Counted from the stretch's first letter, positions 8,586-15,347 are shown. The stretch: DNA of 38,850 nucleotides from Alcanivorax sp. (GCA_013823245.1 PNLU01000021.1:1-38850); one strand, 5' to 3'. Numbers and translations: made by a program. The notes: generated by a model from the sequence alone, not told the origin.

Positions 8586-8894
8586 GATTAATCTCCTTGA
8601 TTTGGTTTTATGCGTCGTGCGACGTGACGCCATACTAGAGTCCACAGATAGGAAACGTCTGGCAATACTAATAAAACGAAAACTTATTTTTCCATAAATG
8701 GCAGTATGTAAATATATGCGAATTTTTCGGTGCATCTCTCTGATCAATAAGAAATTAATCTTCGGTGATGGCGTAATGATATCATTAATAAAAATGAATG
8801 AAGGCAATCTGCCACTACGACATATTATAAAAATTCTCATTTAGTAATCTGACGAACGGTAGTTCTGAAGGGGAGACGGTAGCCGTGATGGGGT
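8586..8894. other. Intergenic region upstream of the PraB-like gene
   Basis: This AT-rich region holds the likely promoter of the gene starting at 8585. It contains CGAAAACTTATTTTTCC (8677-8693), which matches the motif before the pseudogene, and a 19-bp dyad at 8766-8784. I see no coding sequence. Confidence 0.5.
8766..8784. promoter_or_regulatory. 19-bp dyad, copy 2
   Basis: TGATGGCG-TAA-TGATATCA keeps the 8-3-8 layout and T-N11-A, with mismatches between the arms. It lies about 180 nt upstream of the PraB-like start. Confidence 0.4.
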
Positions 8895-8927
8895 GACAGG
8901 GCGCACATATTTTCTATGCGCCCTGTC
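8895..8927 (-). terminator. Hairpin after the DsbC-like gene
   Basis: A perfect 11-bp stem (GACAGGGCGCA 8895-8905 with 8917-8927) has an 11-nt loop and starts 6 nt after the stop at 8934. It lacks a U tract, so it may terminate weakly or stabilise the 3' end. Confidence 0.6.
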
Positions 8928-8933
8928 TGGTGC

Positions 8934-9659
8934 TTACTCAAGAGCAGAAACGAGATCTGTTGTTGAAAGGAACCCGCCAAGGATACGGCCCTCAGATGTG
9001 AGGATATAAGGCGTGCCTTGGACGCCCATGGCGGTGCCTATCTGGAAATGGCTTGCTATCGGTGCCTGGCAAGGTTCTCGTGGTGAGGGCGCGCTGCCGC
9101 TGGCTTTGAGTGCCGTCAACGTAGCCTGACGATCTTCAGCGCACCAGGCGCGCTCCATCAGTCTTGCGGTGGCATTGTTCAGGCCGGCGCGAGGGAACGC
9201 GAGGTAATGCACGGTAATGCCTGCATCGTTAATTGCCTTGATCTGCTTGTGGAAGTTCTGGCAGTAATTGCAGCTTATGTCTGTAAATACATATACTTGC
9301 GACGCCTCATCTGCCGTGGCCGGGTAGGTGATAAAAGTGGTCGGATCGAGCGTTGCCAGCGTGCTACGCCGGATCTGCTGCTGGCGATGCTCGGTGAGAT
9401 TGTCATTGCGTCCATCGGTAATGTCGATCAGATCACCGGTGAAGATGTGATCGCCGCTCTCCGAGGCGTAAATGATCTGGTTGCCGCTCAACTCGACCTC
9501 AGTGATGCCTGCTACCGGCGTGGCGCTGACCCGGGTGATGTTGAAGTCCGGGCTGAGCTTGACCAGGTTTTCCTGTAGCCGCTCCGGGGGGTCAATAGCG
9601 TGCGCTAGCGATGATAGCAGCGCTGTCAGGCCTAGCGTTGATTGATGGAAGAAATTCAT
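8934..9659 (-). CDS. DsbC/DsbG-type periplasmic thiol:disulfide interchange protein
   Basis: This is a 241-residue periplasmic disulfide isomerase or oxidoreductase. A signal peptide ends at LAHA (about residue 21). An N-terminal DsbC dimerisation-like domain follows (LSPDFNITRVSATPVAG, residues 35-51). The thioredoxin-fold domain has the active site C130-N-Y-C133 in FTDISCNYC, where E. coli DsbC has CGYC, and the cis-proline loop GTPYIL at about 215-220. A second cysteine pair, C173 and C197, matches the structural disulfide of DsbC. The ATG at 9659 has AAGGAG upstream. It lies 13 nt after the FKBP gene and is probably cotranscribed with it. The neighbouring six-cysteine PraB-like protein and the Cys-x6-Cys lipoprotein are plausible substrates; this is inferred from proximity. 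Confidence 0.88.
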   Translation of the reverse strand: MNFFHQSTLGLTALLSSLAHAIDPPERLQENLVKLSPDFNITRVSATPVAGITEVELSGNQIIYASESGDHIFTGDLIDITDGRNDNLTEHRQQQIRRSTLATLDPTTFITYPATADEASQVYVFTDISCNYCQNFHKQIKAINDAGITVHYLAFPRAGLNNATARLMERAWCAEDRQATLTALKASGSAPSPREPCQAPIASHFQIGTAMGVQGTPYILTSEGRILGGFLSTTDLVSALE

Positions 9660-9672
9660 CTGCTCTGCTCCT

Positions 9673-10377
9673 TCAGATAATGCTGATCAGCTCGATCTTG
9701 AAGATGAGCGTTTGATTAGGGCCGACGGCTGGCGCGCGCCCGTTAGCACCATAAGCCTGGCTTGGAGGCAGTACGACCTCCCACACATCGCCTTCTGTCA
9801 TATGAGAGATGACTTTTTGCCAACCTGCGATGACTTGGGTGAGATCCGCCGCCACCGGGGTGCCTCGCTCTATGGAGCTGTCGAACACCGTTCCGTCTGG
9901 CAGCCGGCCTTCATAGTGCACTTCCACTGTGTCGCTGCTATTGGGCTGCTGATCGCCATTACCGTTGACCAGTATTGAGTAGAGGATGTCATCATCCAGC
10001 CATTGGACGCCTTCACGGCGGGCGTACTCATCACGGAACCTGGCACCCTCCGCAGTGTTTCTTTCGGATGCGATCCGGGTCTCTTCTTCAGTGACCATAG
10101 CGGCCCATTCGGCATGCTCCTCAAGGGCCTGTGCCACTTCTTCCTCGTTCAGGTTGTGTCGGGGAGGTCGATCATGCAGTGCATCCTGCACACCCAGCAA
10201 AAACAGAGCGCGATCAAGACGTTGGCTATTCAGGCCGTCCCCGACGCCGTTCCCGGCTTCGTAGCCGAAAGTGTAAGAAGTTACATCCCTTGATGAAGAA
10301 CTATCTACCTGAGTGGGCGATGTGGTGCTGCAGCCGATCAGGGTGATTGCAGTTGCGGCTAGGATATAGTGTTTCAT
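9673..10377 (-). CDS. FKBP-type peptidyl-prolyl cis-trans isomerase, lipoprotein
   Basis: This 234-residue protein has a lipobox ending LIGC (Cys16), so it is anchored in a membrane as a lipoprotein. Residues 30-125 form the helical FKBP_N domain of Mip/FkpA proteins. Residues 140-232 form the FKBP catalytic domain, with VHYEG (Tyr155), FDSS (Asp166), VI and W186, and AYG (Tyr209). It catalyses proline isomerisation and acts as a chaperone in the periplasm. I chose the ATG at 10377, with GAGGA 6-7 nt upstream, because the lipoprotein signal starts there; an earlier in-frame ATG at 10437 would spoil it. It is the first gene of a pair with the DsbC-like gene. Two 19-bp dyads lie directly upstream, the nearer one 11 nt from the start and so over the leader. 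Confidence 0.88.
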   Translation of the reverse strand: MKHYILAATAITLIGCSTTSPTQVDSSSSRDVTSYTFGYEAGNGVGDGLNSQRLDRALFLLGVQDALHDRPPRHNLNEEEVAQALEEHAEWAAMVTEEETRIASERNTAEGARFRDEYARREGVQWLDDDILYSILVNGNGDQQPNSSDTVEVHYEGRLPDGTVFDSSIERGTPVAADLTQVIAGWQKVISHMTEGDVWEVVLPPSQAYGANGRAPAVGPNQTLIFKIELISII

Positions 10378-10388
10378 GACCGTCCTCA

Positions 10389-10407
10389 CGATGTCATTGT
10401 GATACTT
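10389..10407. promoter_or_regulatory. 19-bp dyad, copy 3a
   Basis: CGATGTCA-TTG-TGATACTT keeps the 8-3-8 layout with T-N11-A. It lies 11 nt before the FKBP start codon. Confidence 0.35.
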
Positions 10408-10417
10408 GTGGTTTTCG

Positions 10418-10436
10418 GTATGGCAGAGTGCCATCA
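10418..10436. promoter_or_regulatory. 19-bp dyad, copy 3b
   Basis: GTATGGCA-GAG-TGCCATCA has six of eight arm positions paired and T-N11-A. It lies 10 bp from copy 3a, about one helical turn. Confidence 0.4.
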
Positions 10437-10576
10437 CTTTAATTTTCCTAATCAGCGAATCTCTTGTGTGTTCTCTGTTTTTATTATCGGTAGATATGCT
10501 AGATTAAAATCTTTGGGATTCCCATATTGTGCAAGGAAATTTGAAGTTGAAAGAATCATCAATTAATTGATGAAAA

Positions 10577-10595
10577 TGATGTTATTTTGATATCA
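10577..10595. promoter_or_regulatory. 19-bp dyad, copy 4
   Basis: TGATGTTA-TTT-TGATATCA lies 12 nt before the ATG of the GspC-like gene, the same distance seen at copies 3a and 5. Confidence 0.5.
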
Positions 10596-10607
10596 AACGA
10601 GGTTAGG

Positions 10608-11435
10608 ATGAGGCATAAGATCTTGTCAGGCCTTATTTTCTTTCTGGCGTGCCTTGGGCTGCTTATATTGATAGTCCTTGGCTCACGCTCCTGGCTGGGC
10701 TGGCCCGCATTGAGCAGCCCTCCAGTAACGGTGGCGTTTGATCAGAACCCGACAGAATCGATAGGGGATCTATCGACCCCCATGCCCGGAGACGCTCCGA
10801 TAGCTCCAATAGCTCTAGCGGAGGCTGAAGTTCCCGCTCACGGCCCGAGTCGTGATGAGGAGTGGGGGGCGCCGGAGGGGCTTGCGCTTTTGGCGCTTTT
10901 TCAAACAGATGACAGGCAGGTTGCTTCAGCTGTGGTATTGGCTGAAGGCTACGGCGCATATCGGTATGGCATCGGAGAATGGGTGGCTGGCGACTATCTA
11001 ATCAATGATATACGGCCTGATCACGTGGTAATGGAAGGCAATGGCAGCGAGTTCAAGCTATTCCTGGTGCCGTTGGCGGGTGGCCGGCAGAGCCAGACGG
11101 AGGCGCTGGGGCCAGCCAGAGTGGATGGTTCTAATTTACTTGAGCGGTCGCGGGCGGAGCGAGAACGCATGCGTCTTCTTAGCGCCTACGATCTTTACCC
11201 GGTTGTGGAGGGCGCTGCGGAAGGTTATTTGATCGGAGAACGGTTCCCGCGCGATATGCAGGAGAGAGTGGGTATTGAGCCGGGTGACATCATCCTTTCA
11301 GTGAATGGCTTTGCCATCGGTGAGCCGACGAGTGACGAGCAGGCATGGAGGTCTGCGCAGGCGGCGGAAAAAGCATCGATAGTCTTCCAGCGTCAGGATG
11401 GCTCGATCTTCAGTTATCACTATCCTGAAGACTAG
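10608..11435 (+). CDS. Orphan GspC-like inner-membrane protein (type II secretion, HR + PDZ)
   Basis: This is a 275-residue bitopic protein built like GspC, the type II secretion subunit that links the inner-membrane platform to the GspD secretin and helps choose substrates. A short cytoplasmic tail precedes one transmembrane helix (about residues 5-26). A proline-rich linker follows, then a homology-region-like domain (about 90-155, ASAVVLAEGYGAYRYGIGEW), then a C-terminal PDZ-like domain (about 195-275, with VGIEPGDIILSVNG). I chose the ATG at 10608, with GAGG 5 nt upstream; a TTG at 10587 lies inside a dyad. No other gsp gene is present, so it is an orphan. It is divergent from FKBP-dsb across 230 bp that carry three dyads, which points to joint control and perhaps a role in exporting the PraB-like protein. 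Confidence 0.68.
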   Translation: MRHKILSGLIFFLACLGLLILIVLGSRSWLGWPALSSPPVTVAFDQNPTESIGDLSTPMPGDAPIAPIALAEAEVPAHGPSRDEEWGAPEGLALLALFQTDDRQVASAVVLAEGYGAYRYGIGEWVAGDYLINDIRPDHVVMEGNGSEFKLFLVPLAGGRQSQTEALGPARVDGSNLLERSRAERERMRLLSAYDLYPVVEGAAEGYLIGERFPRDMQERVGIEPGDIILSVNGFAIGEPTSDEQAWRSAQAAEKASIVFQRQDGSIFSYHYPED

Positions 11436-11652
11436 TAGATTGTGGTTAGCTCTGCGATAAGCTGAAGTTATTGATATTCTCGCAATAGCAGTAAATGGAA
11501 AACCAGATTTTCCAAAATTTCGCTTCTCTTTATTTAATCCTTTGCGTGGTGCATGTTCCTGCATGTTCCTATGTCGAGTAGGAGGTATGGCTATTTAGCG
11601 CCCACTCACATCACCCCGCAAGGTGAGCATACAATTCTCCTGTCTCGCCATC
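11436..11652. other. Intergenic stretch between the GspC-like gene and the IS110 flank
   Basis: It contains the palindrome TGGAAAA-CCAGA-TTTTCCA (11496-11514), possibly a weak terminator or operator, and an exact tandem duplication of GCATGTTCCT (11551-11560 and 11561-11570). A 66-codon frame at 11595-11795 on the minus strand has no recognisable product. Confidence 0.45.
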
Positions 11653-11666
11653 GCATCAATCCGCGG
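11653..11666. repeat. 14-bp direct repeat flanking the IS110 element, left copy
   Basis: GCATCAATCCGCGG is repeated exactly at 13125-13138 on the other side of the transposase gene. The left copy is also one arm of a hairpin (GCATCAATCC 11653-11662 with GGGTTGATGC 11681-11690, one mismatch). Confidence 0.65.
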
Positions 11667-11813
11667 GGGCTGCCTATATTGGGTTGATGCATTCCAGAAG
11701 GTTGTTGTGGTGCTGTTTAGGCCGCTACACAGCAAGCGTGGCGGTGTGACGAGTGCACGATAGCGGGCATCCTTTCCCGCATCGAAAAGCTGCATTGAAA
11801 ATAATGCGTTCTC

Positions 11814-12911
11814 TCAGAATATATTCACATCTCCTGATGGGTGCGGCTGGCTGTAAAAGCGCCCGTTGGCGACACAGGGTCCATTAGAGATCTGGACCTG
11901 GATATACGAGATACCCTCTTGGATTTCAAGCCCCGCCATCGATATTTCTGCCTTAAAGGGCTCTCCTGATTTCAATACGCCATAGATCAGGTGTACCAAT
12001 TTTCGCATGCTGGCGCCGACGATGGCTTTTGGCGTCAGCCCGCGCTGTTCAAGGCGCTTGGCCATGGCGATGACAGCCGGATTATGGCGCTTGGCAACCA
12101 TACCAGGCATGAAAAGCGCCTTTCTCGCGGCAGCGTGGCCGGCCCTGGACAGGCTGCTCCTTCCATTCAATGACGTTCCCGATTGTTTCTGTCTCGGTGT
12201 GACGCCAATAAATGCAGCCAATGCCTTGGCGCTTTTAAACCTTCTAACATCGCCTATATAGGCAAGGAACTGGGAAGAAGCCCTTTTCCCAATCCCGGGG
12301 ATGCTTTCCATTAACTCAGCGTCATGCTTGAGCTCGGGGCTGCCATCAATATGATCATCAATATCGGATTGGATTTTCTTGATTTGTGTATTCAACCAAT
12401 CGACATGATCCTTAACCATATCGCGAACGCTTGTAGTCGATCCCTGATCCAGAGCCTCAAGCCTATTAAGCTCCTGCTGACGCATATCGATCAATGCTTG
12501 CAACCGGTCAACCAAGGCTCGCAGCTCCCGAACAGCCAGGCTCGGTGGTTGCCAGAGCTGTAGTTCTGCCTTCTGTGCAAATCGAGCAATGAGTCTGGCA
12601 TCCGCCTTGTCTGTCTTGTTTCGGCTGAGCTCACTTTGAGCGAACCCGGTTATGCGTGCTGGGTTTACCACACTAACTGCCCAACCAGCATCAGCGAGTG
12701 CTGTCGCCACTCTCTCGCTGTAAGGGCCTGTAGCCTCAAGAACAACCGGTGTTGTTTTTGGCAGGTGGCGCTGCCTTAGCCAGCTATCCAGATCATCATG
12801 ACCTGCTGGGGTGTTCTTAAAAACTTTGGTTTTTACCTTGTTGGCGGTGGCAACGCAGATATCAAGTTTCTTCTTGGATACGTCGATGCCAACGGCGTGC
12901 TCATTCATCAT
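11814..12911 (-). CDS. IS110-family transposase (bridge-RNA-guided recombinase type)
   Basis: This is a 365-residue recombinase. The N-terminal RuvC-like DEDD domain shows Asp10 (GIDVSK), Glu59 (VLEAT) and Asp101/Asp104 (KTDKADA). A coiled-coil region follows. The C-terminal Tnp_20 domain has IPGIGKRAS at about 204-212 and the likely catalytic serine near 255 in SLSRAGH. All key residues appear present, so the enzyme may be active. Members use a structured RNA made from the element's non-coding end to choose the target. GAGGA lies before the ATG at 12911. The protein has about 30 residues after the usual end near LEIQEGI, possibly read-through into non-family sequence at the element's edge. 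Confidence 0.93.
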   Translation of the reverse strand: MMNEHAVGIDVSKKKLDICVATANKVKTKVFKNTPAGHDDLDSWLRQRHLPKTTPVVLEATGPYSERVATALADAGWAVSVVNPARITGFAQSELSRNKTDKADARLIARFAQKAELQLWQPPSLAVRELRALVDRLQALIDMRQQELNRLEALDQGSTTSVRDMVKDHVDWLNTQIKKIQSDIDDHIDGSPELKHDAELMESIPGIGKRASSQFLAYIGDVRRFKSAKALAAFIGVTPRQKQSGTSLNGRSSLSRAGHAAARKALFMPGMVAKRHNPAVIAMAKRLEQRGLTPKAIVGASMRKLVHLIYGVLKSGEPFKAEISMAGLEIQEGISYIQVQISNGPCVANGRFYSQPHPSGDVNIF

Positions 12912-13111
12912 GATCTTCCTCGTATCCAGGCTCTGGGCATACTGCCCGGCCTAAGTTACCCTTCGAAATAGATGAAAGAGACAACGGACCGACGGACTTA
13001 TCTGACCCACAGGCTTGCTAGCCTAATGTCTCATCAGCCTCTGCCGGTCCGGCCGATTCATCAGGGTTACCATCCTGTTTTATCTCGGCATCTTCAAGAT
13101 ACGAGGTCTCC
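12912..13111 (-). ncRNA. Candidate bridge RNA region of the IS110 element
   Basis: The ~200 nt upstream of the transposase are non-coding and hairpin-rich on the minus strand: GGGCA-gta-TGCCC, AGGCT-agca-AGCCT, and a long-range CGGACCG/CGGTCCG pair. In IS110-group elements the bridge RNA comes from this position. The call is by position and structure; the guide loops are not identified. Confidence 0.35.
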
Positions 13112-13273
13112 CATTTCCTGTGAGGCATCAATCCGCGGCGCCGCTCTCCCGCAACGGCTGAATCTCGCCCCCGGCTGCCTGGCGACTGCGGCGCGCCAGG
13201 TCAATTTCCTACACAAAGCAAAGGTTATCCGCCATATCGTCTGCCGTCAGGGCGGCGTTAATCTGGTTGGATG
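13112..13273 (+). repeat. ~160-bp direct repeat A, upstream of brnTA
   Basis: This sequence is about 80% identical by eye to 14377-14536. Shared blocks include CATTTCCTGTGA, GCTCTCCCGC, GTCAATTTCCTACACAAAG, GCCAGGGC or GTCAGGGC, and CTGGTTGGATG. Each copy ends shortly before a toxin gene (26 bp before brnT, 135 bp before relE). Confidence 0.8.
13125..13138. repeat. 14-bp direct repeat flanking the IS110 element, right copy
   Basis: This is an exact copy of 11653-11666 and lies inside repeat A. Confidence 0.65.
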
Positions 13274-13298
13274 TACCTTTATTTGTGTAACTACATAA

Positions 13299-13574
13299 AT
13301 GCTGATATCTTATGATCCTGACAAGCGGTTGGACACCCTCAATCGGCGCGGGCTGGATTTTGATGACGCCATACACGTGTTCCGAGGCGTTACCGTAGAG
13401 ATGGAGGATGATCGTCATGACTATGGAGAGCGCAGGATTATCTGTTACGGCCTTCTGTCTGATCGCCTGGTAGTCGTCGGCTATGTGCAGCGCGGCATGT
13501 ATCGCCATGTATTCAGCATGAGGAAAGCCAATGAGCGTGAAAAGAAGCGACTCGCGCCGATCTTTCAAGTCTGA
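13299..13574 (+). CDS. brnT: BrnT-type ribonuclease toxin
   Basis: This 91-residue protein matches BrnT, the RelE-fold mRNA-cutting toxin of the type II BrnTA system. Visible family features are the N-terminal YDPDKRLDTLNRRGLDFDDA, the VF.G segment, the EDDRHDYGERR turn, and the C-terminal RHVFSMRKANEREKKR, which holds the basic and serine residues of the active site. Length is normal. No Shine-Dalgarno sequence is visible before the ATG, so translation may be weak or leaderless. brnA overlaps its 3' end by 44 nt, giving the toxin-first order typical of this family. Repeat A lies just upstream and probably carries the promoter. Confidence 0.92.
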   Translation: MLISYDPDKRLDTLNRRGLDFDDAIHVFRGVTVEMEDDRHDYGERRIICYGLLSDRLVVVGYVQRGMYRHVFSMRKANEREKKRLAPIFQV

Positions 13575-13818
13575 CCTGGAGAAGGTGGACAAGCATCGTA
13601 TAGGCCGAGAGGAGTACCGGGAGCTACCTGAGCTCACGGATAATATGCTGGATCGTGCGGTGGTCAAGAAAGCGGGGCGGCCTCGCGCGACGGATCCTCG
13701 CGTGCAGGTGACAATTCGCCTTCCGTCATCCGTGCTGGCACGCTGGAAGGCCTCCGGCCCTGGTTGGCAAACACGTATGGCGGAGCAACTGGAAAACAGA
13801 GCGCCCGAGCCAGAGTAG
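13531..13818 (+). CDS. brnA: BrnA-type antitoxin
   Basis: This 95-residue antitoxin begins inside brnT, with AGGAAA upstream of the ATG. The N-terminal half (YRELPELTDNMLDRA) is the toxin-binding part. The C-terminal half (RVQVTIRLPSSVLARWKASGPGWQTRMAEQL) is a ribbon-helix-helix DNA-binding domain with the family's GPGWQTR block. BrnA neutralises BrnT and, with it, represses their promoter. The overlap couples their translation. The stop is followed within 40 bp by ACGATATGGGGCGG (13857-13870), roughly the inverse of CCGCCATATCGT in repeat A (13229-13240). Confidence 0.92.
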   Translation: MSVKRSDSRRSFKSDLEKVDKHRIGREEYRELPELTDNMLDRAVVKKAGRPRATDPRVQVTIRLPSSVLARWKASGPGWQTRMAEQLENRAPEPE

Positions 13819-14008
13819 GTTTCCAGCGATAAAATGAACTGAATTCGTTTTACGAAACGATATGGGGCGGTGTTTGTGAAAGCTTAAGGTGCTGCTCCCC
13901 GTCGGTGATTGCCTACTTAATTTTCAGTGATTCTCCATTATATAAAGAGCGGCCACTGCGTTACCGTTTGGGGTGCAATAGCGGGGCGTTAACTATGGTT
14001 ATCATTCT
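13819..14008. other. Intergenic stretch between brnA and the toxin remnant
   Basis: It holds the imperfect palindrome AAAATGAACTGAATTCGTTT (13831-13850), which shares AAAATGAACTGARTTC with the dyad at 15348-15372. An AT-rich stretch with TTATATAAAG near 13940 could be a promoter for the next module. Confidence 0.4.
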
Positions 14009-14062
14009 ATGGAGCTTCTCAGAACGGATGTCTTCGACCGATGGCCGCGATGGAGGATGTGA
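14009..14062 (+). pseudogene. Remnant of a HigB-like (HI1419-type) killer toxin
   Basis: An 18-codon frame encodes MELLRTDVFDRWPRWRM and then stops 3 nt before the next start. Its first 12 residues match the opening of RelE/HigB-like addiction-module killer proteins ('...TEVFDKW...'), normally about 100 residues. The rest of the toxin has been lost by deletion, while its antitoxin partner remains downstream in the usual order. Confidence 0.55.
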
Positions 14063-14065
14063 GCG

Positions 14066-14368
14066 ATGAAGCGCCCGCCGGTGACAGTGAGCCGCTATGA
14101 CTCAGTGGATTACCTTACTACCGAGGCAGACATTACCGCTTACCTGGAGGCGGTCATGGAAGAAGGTGATCCTGCCCTCATTGCTGCCGCATTGGGAGAT
14201 ATTGCTCGTGCCCGGAACGTCAGCCAGTTGGCGCGCGAGGTGGGCATGAGCCGTGAGGGTCTGTACAAAGCGCTATCGGGTGCCGGTAATCCGAGCTTTG
14301 CAACCATTACCAGAATCATGCGGGCCCTCGGCTTGCGCTTGAGTGTGCTGCCTGCATCCAAAGCATGA
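14066..14368 (+). CDS. Addiction-module antidote protein (HI1420-type), toxin partner lost
   Basis: This 100-residue protein belongs to the HI1420-like antidote family with a Cro/C1-type helix-turn-helix. The N-terminus (YDSVDYLTTEADITAYLEAVMEEGDPALIAAALGDIARARNV) is the toxin-binding part, and the HTH is SQLAREVGMSREGLYKALSG. It would normally neutralise a killer toxin encoded just upstream and repress the operon. Only a 17-residue start of such a toxin remains (14009-14062). GGAGG lies before the ATG. As an orphan it could be an anti-addiction gene against relatives carried elsewhere, or simply decaying. The frame itself is complete. Confidence 0.82.
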   Translation: MKRPPVTVSRYDSVDYLTTEADITAYLEAVMEEGDPALIAAALGDIARARNVSQLAREVGMSREGLYKALSGAGNPSFATITRIMRALGLRLSVLPASKA

Positions 14369-14376
14369 ATGCCATT

Positions 14377-14536
14377 CATTTCCTGTGAAGCATCAACGCG
14401 CGATTCGCTCTCCCGCTACGGCTGAATCCCCGCTTCCGGCTGCCCGACGACTGCGGTGCGTGGTCAATTTCCTACACAAAGTAATGGCTATCCCCCATAT
14501 CCCCTGCCGCCAGGGCAACGTTAGTCTGGTTGGATG
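14377..14536 (+). repeat. ~160-bp direct repeat B, upstream of the relE/XRE pair
   Basis: This is the second copy of the repeat at 13112-13273. A 10-bp inverted pair (CCCCCATATC 14492-14501 with GATATGGGGG 14541-14550) begins inside it and ends just after it. Confidence 0.8.
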
Positions 14537-14670
14537 CAACGATATGGGGGCAGGTCTTTCATTTCACACGAGCTTAGGGCTCGGGCGGCAGGCCCTATAT
14601 TTATTAGTAAATACCATTGAAATCTAATTATATGGCCTGTATTATAAGATAACTGTGCCAAGGATGGCAG
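14537..14670. promoter_or_regulatory. Leader and promoter region of the relE/XRE pair
   Basis: This non-coding stretch joins repeat B to relE. It contains the right arm of the CCCCCATATC/GATATGGGGG pair and an AT-rich segment (14600-14650) that probably holds the promoter. Confidence 0.3.
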
Positions 14671-14931
14671 ATGTACGGTATTGATTGGACGAAAACAGCT
14701 ATCAAGCAACTAAGAAAAGTTCAGCCGGAAAAGCAGCGCAAGGCGATTCTTGTTGCAGTGGAGGGGCTGAAGAGTTGCCCAACCAATGCCGCGAACGTCA
14801 AGGCACTAAAGGGGCATGAGGTGGGCTACCGCCTGCGGGTTGGTAGCTACCGAGTGCTGTTTGATCTGGATGGTGGTGTACGGATCATTACGGTTCAAGA
14901 GGTGAAAAAGCGAGATGAGCGGACCTACTGA
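14671..14931 (+). CDS. RelE/ParE-family toxin
   Basis: This is an 86-residue RelE-fold protein. It has the typical opening (IDWTKTAIKQLRKVQPEKQRKAI), then the core KALKGHEVGYRLRVGSYRVLFDLD, and the final strand with VKKRDERTY. The Arg in YRLRVGSYRVLF and the terminal Tyr/Arg positions are those used by RelE to cut mRNA at the ribosome, so the toxin looks intact. AAGG lies 8-10 nt before the ATG. The antitoxin gene overlaps its end by 17 nt, which couples their translation. Repeat B lies 135 nt upstream. Confidence 0.9.
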   Translation: MYGIDWTKTAIKQLRKVQPEKQRKAILVAVEGLKSCPTNAANVKALKGHEVGYRLRVGSYRVLFDLDGGVRIITVQEVKKRDERTY

Positions 14932-15265
14932 AGTCGCAAAAGGCAGCGCACAGATCATCTGCGACCCCAGTGGCAACCCACTGTATGCCGTGGTGCCGTT
15001 CGATGAGTATCAGGCGCTGGTTGATGCTGATCATCGCGTCACTATTCCGCATGAGGTTGTGGCTCTGATGATTGAAAAAAATATCAGCCCCATGGCGGCA
15101 TGGCGCAAGCATCGAGGGCTTTCCCAGGCGCAATTGGCCGGGAAGTTGGGGGTCACCCAGGGCGCTGTGGCGCAGGCTGAAAAGAGAGGTAACAAACCCC
15201 ACATTGAAACTTTGCGCTCCTGGGCAAAGGTGCTTGGCTGTGACGTGGCGCAGTTGACTGATTAG
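14915..15265 (+). CDS. XRE-family antitoxin paired with the RelE-type toxin
   Basis: This 116-residue protein has an N-terminal part (IICDPSGNPLYAVVPFDEYQAL) typical of antitoxins that wrap the RelE toxin. The C-terminal Cro/C1 helix-turn-helix covers about residues 60-115 (AAWRKHRGLSQAQLAGKLG, then VTQGAVAQAEKRG). It should neutralise the toxin encoded just upstream and repress the shared promoter. The start overlaps the toxin gene by 17 nt. GCGATACGGGGCG (15268-15280), directly after the stop, resembles the sequence that follows brnA. Confidence 0.88.
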   Translation: MSGPTEVAKGSAQIICDPSGNPLYAVVPFDEYQALVDADHRVTIPHEVVALMIEKNISPMAAWRKHRGLSQAQLAGKLGVTQGAVAQAEKRGNKPHIETLRSWAKVLGCDVAQLTD

Positions 15266-15347
15266 AAGCGATACGGGGCGTAGATGTCGATAAATGCGGT
15301 GTATTTCGCCTGTTCTCCGGGGCAAAAAGGTCCAGAGCTTGCCTTGC

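Larger units (their letters stand above)
11667..13124 (-). mobile_element. IS110-family insertion sequence, approximate limits
   Basis: The element contains one DEDD/Tnp_20 transposase (11814-12911), about 200 nt of non-coding sequence upstream and up to 150 nt downstream. IS110 elements lack terminal inverted repeats, so the exact ends cannot be fixed by eye. The limits given are the space between two 14-bp direct repeats, about 1.46 kb, which matches the usual IS110 length. The similarity of the repeat at 13112 to the one at 14377 suggests the true right edge is at or before about 13111. Confidence 0.5.

Noticed and set aside
8586-8840. N-terminal extension of the PraB-like protein to 8840
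   Set aside because: The extension is basic and low-complexity, would bury the signal peptide, contains the dyad at 8766, and lacks a ribosome binding site, whereas AAGGAG precedes 8585.
11595-11795. 66-codon minus-strand frame next to the IS110 element
   Set aside because: No recognisable product, and part of it is the hairpin arm and 14-bp repeat; more likely IS flank than a gene.
13112-14550. The ~160-bp repeats as integron attC sites
   Set aside because: GTTGGAT near the end fits GTTRRRY, but no matching RYYYAAC core is found at the other end of the repeat and no integron integrase is present. Kept as repeats only.
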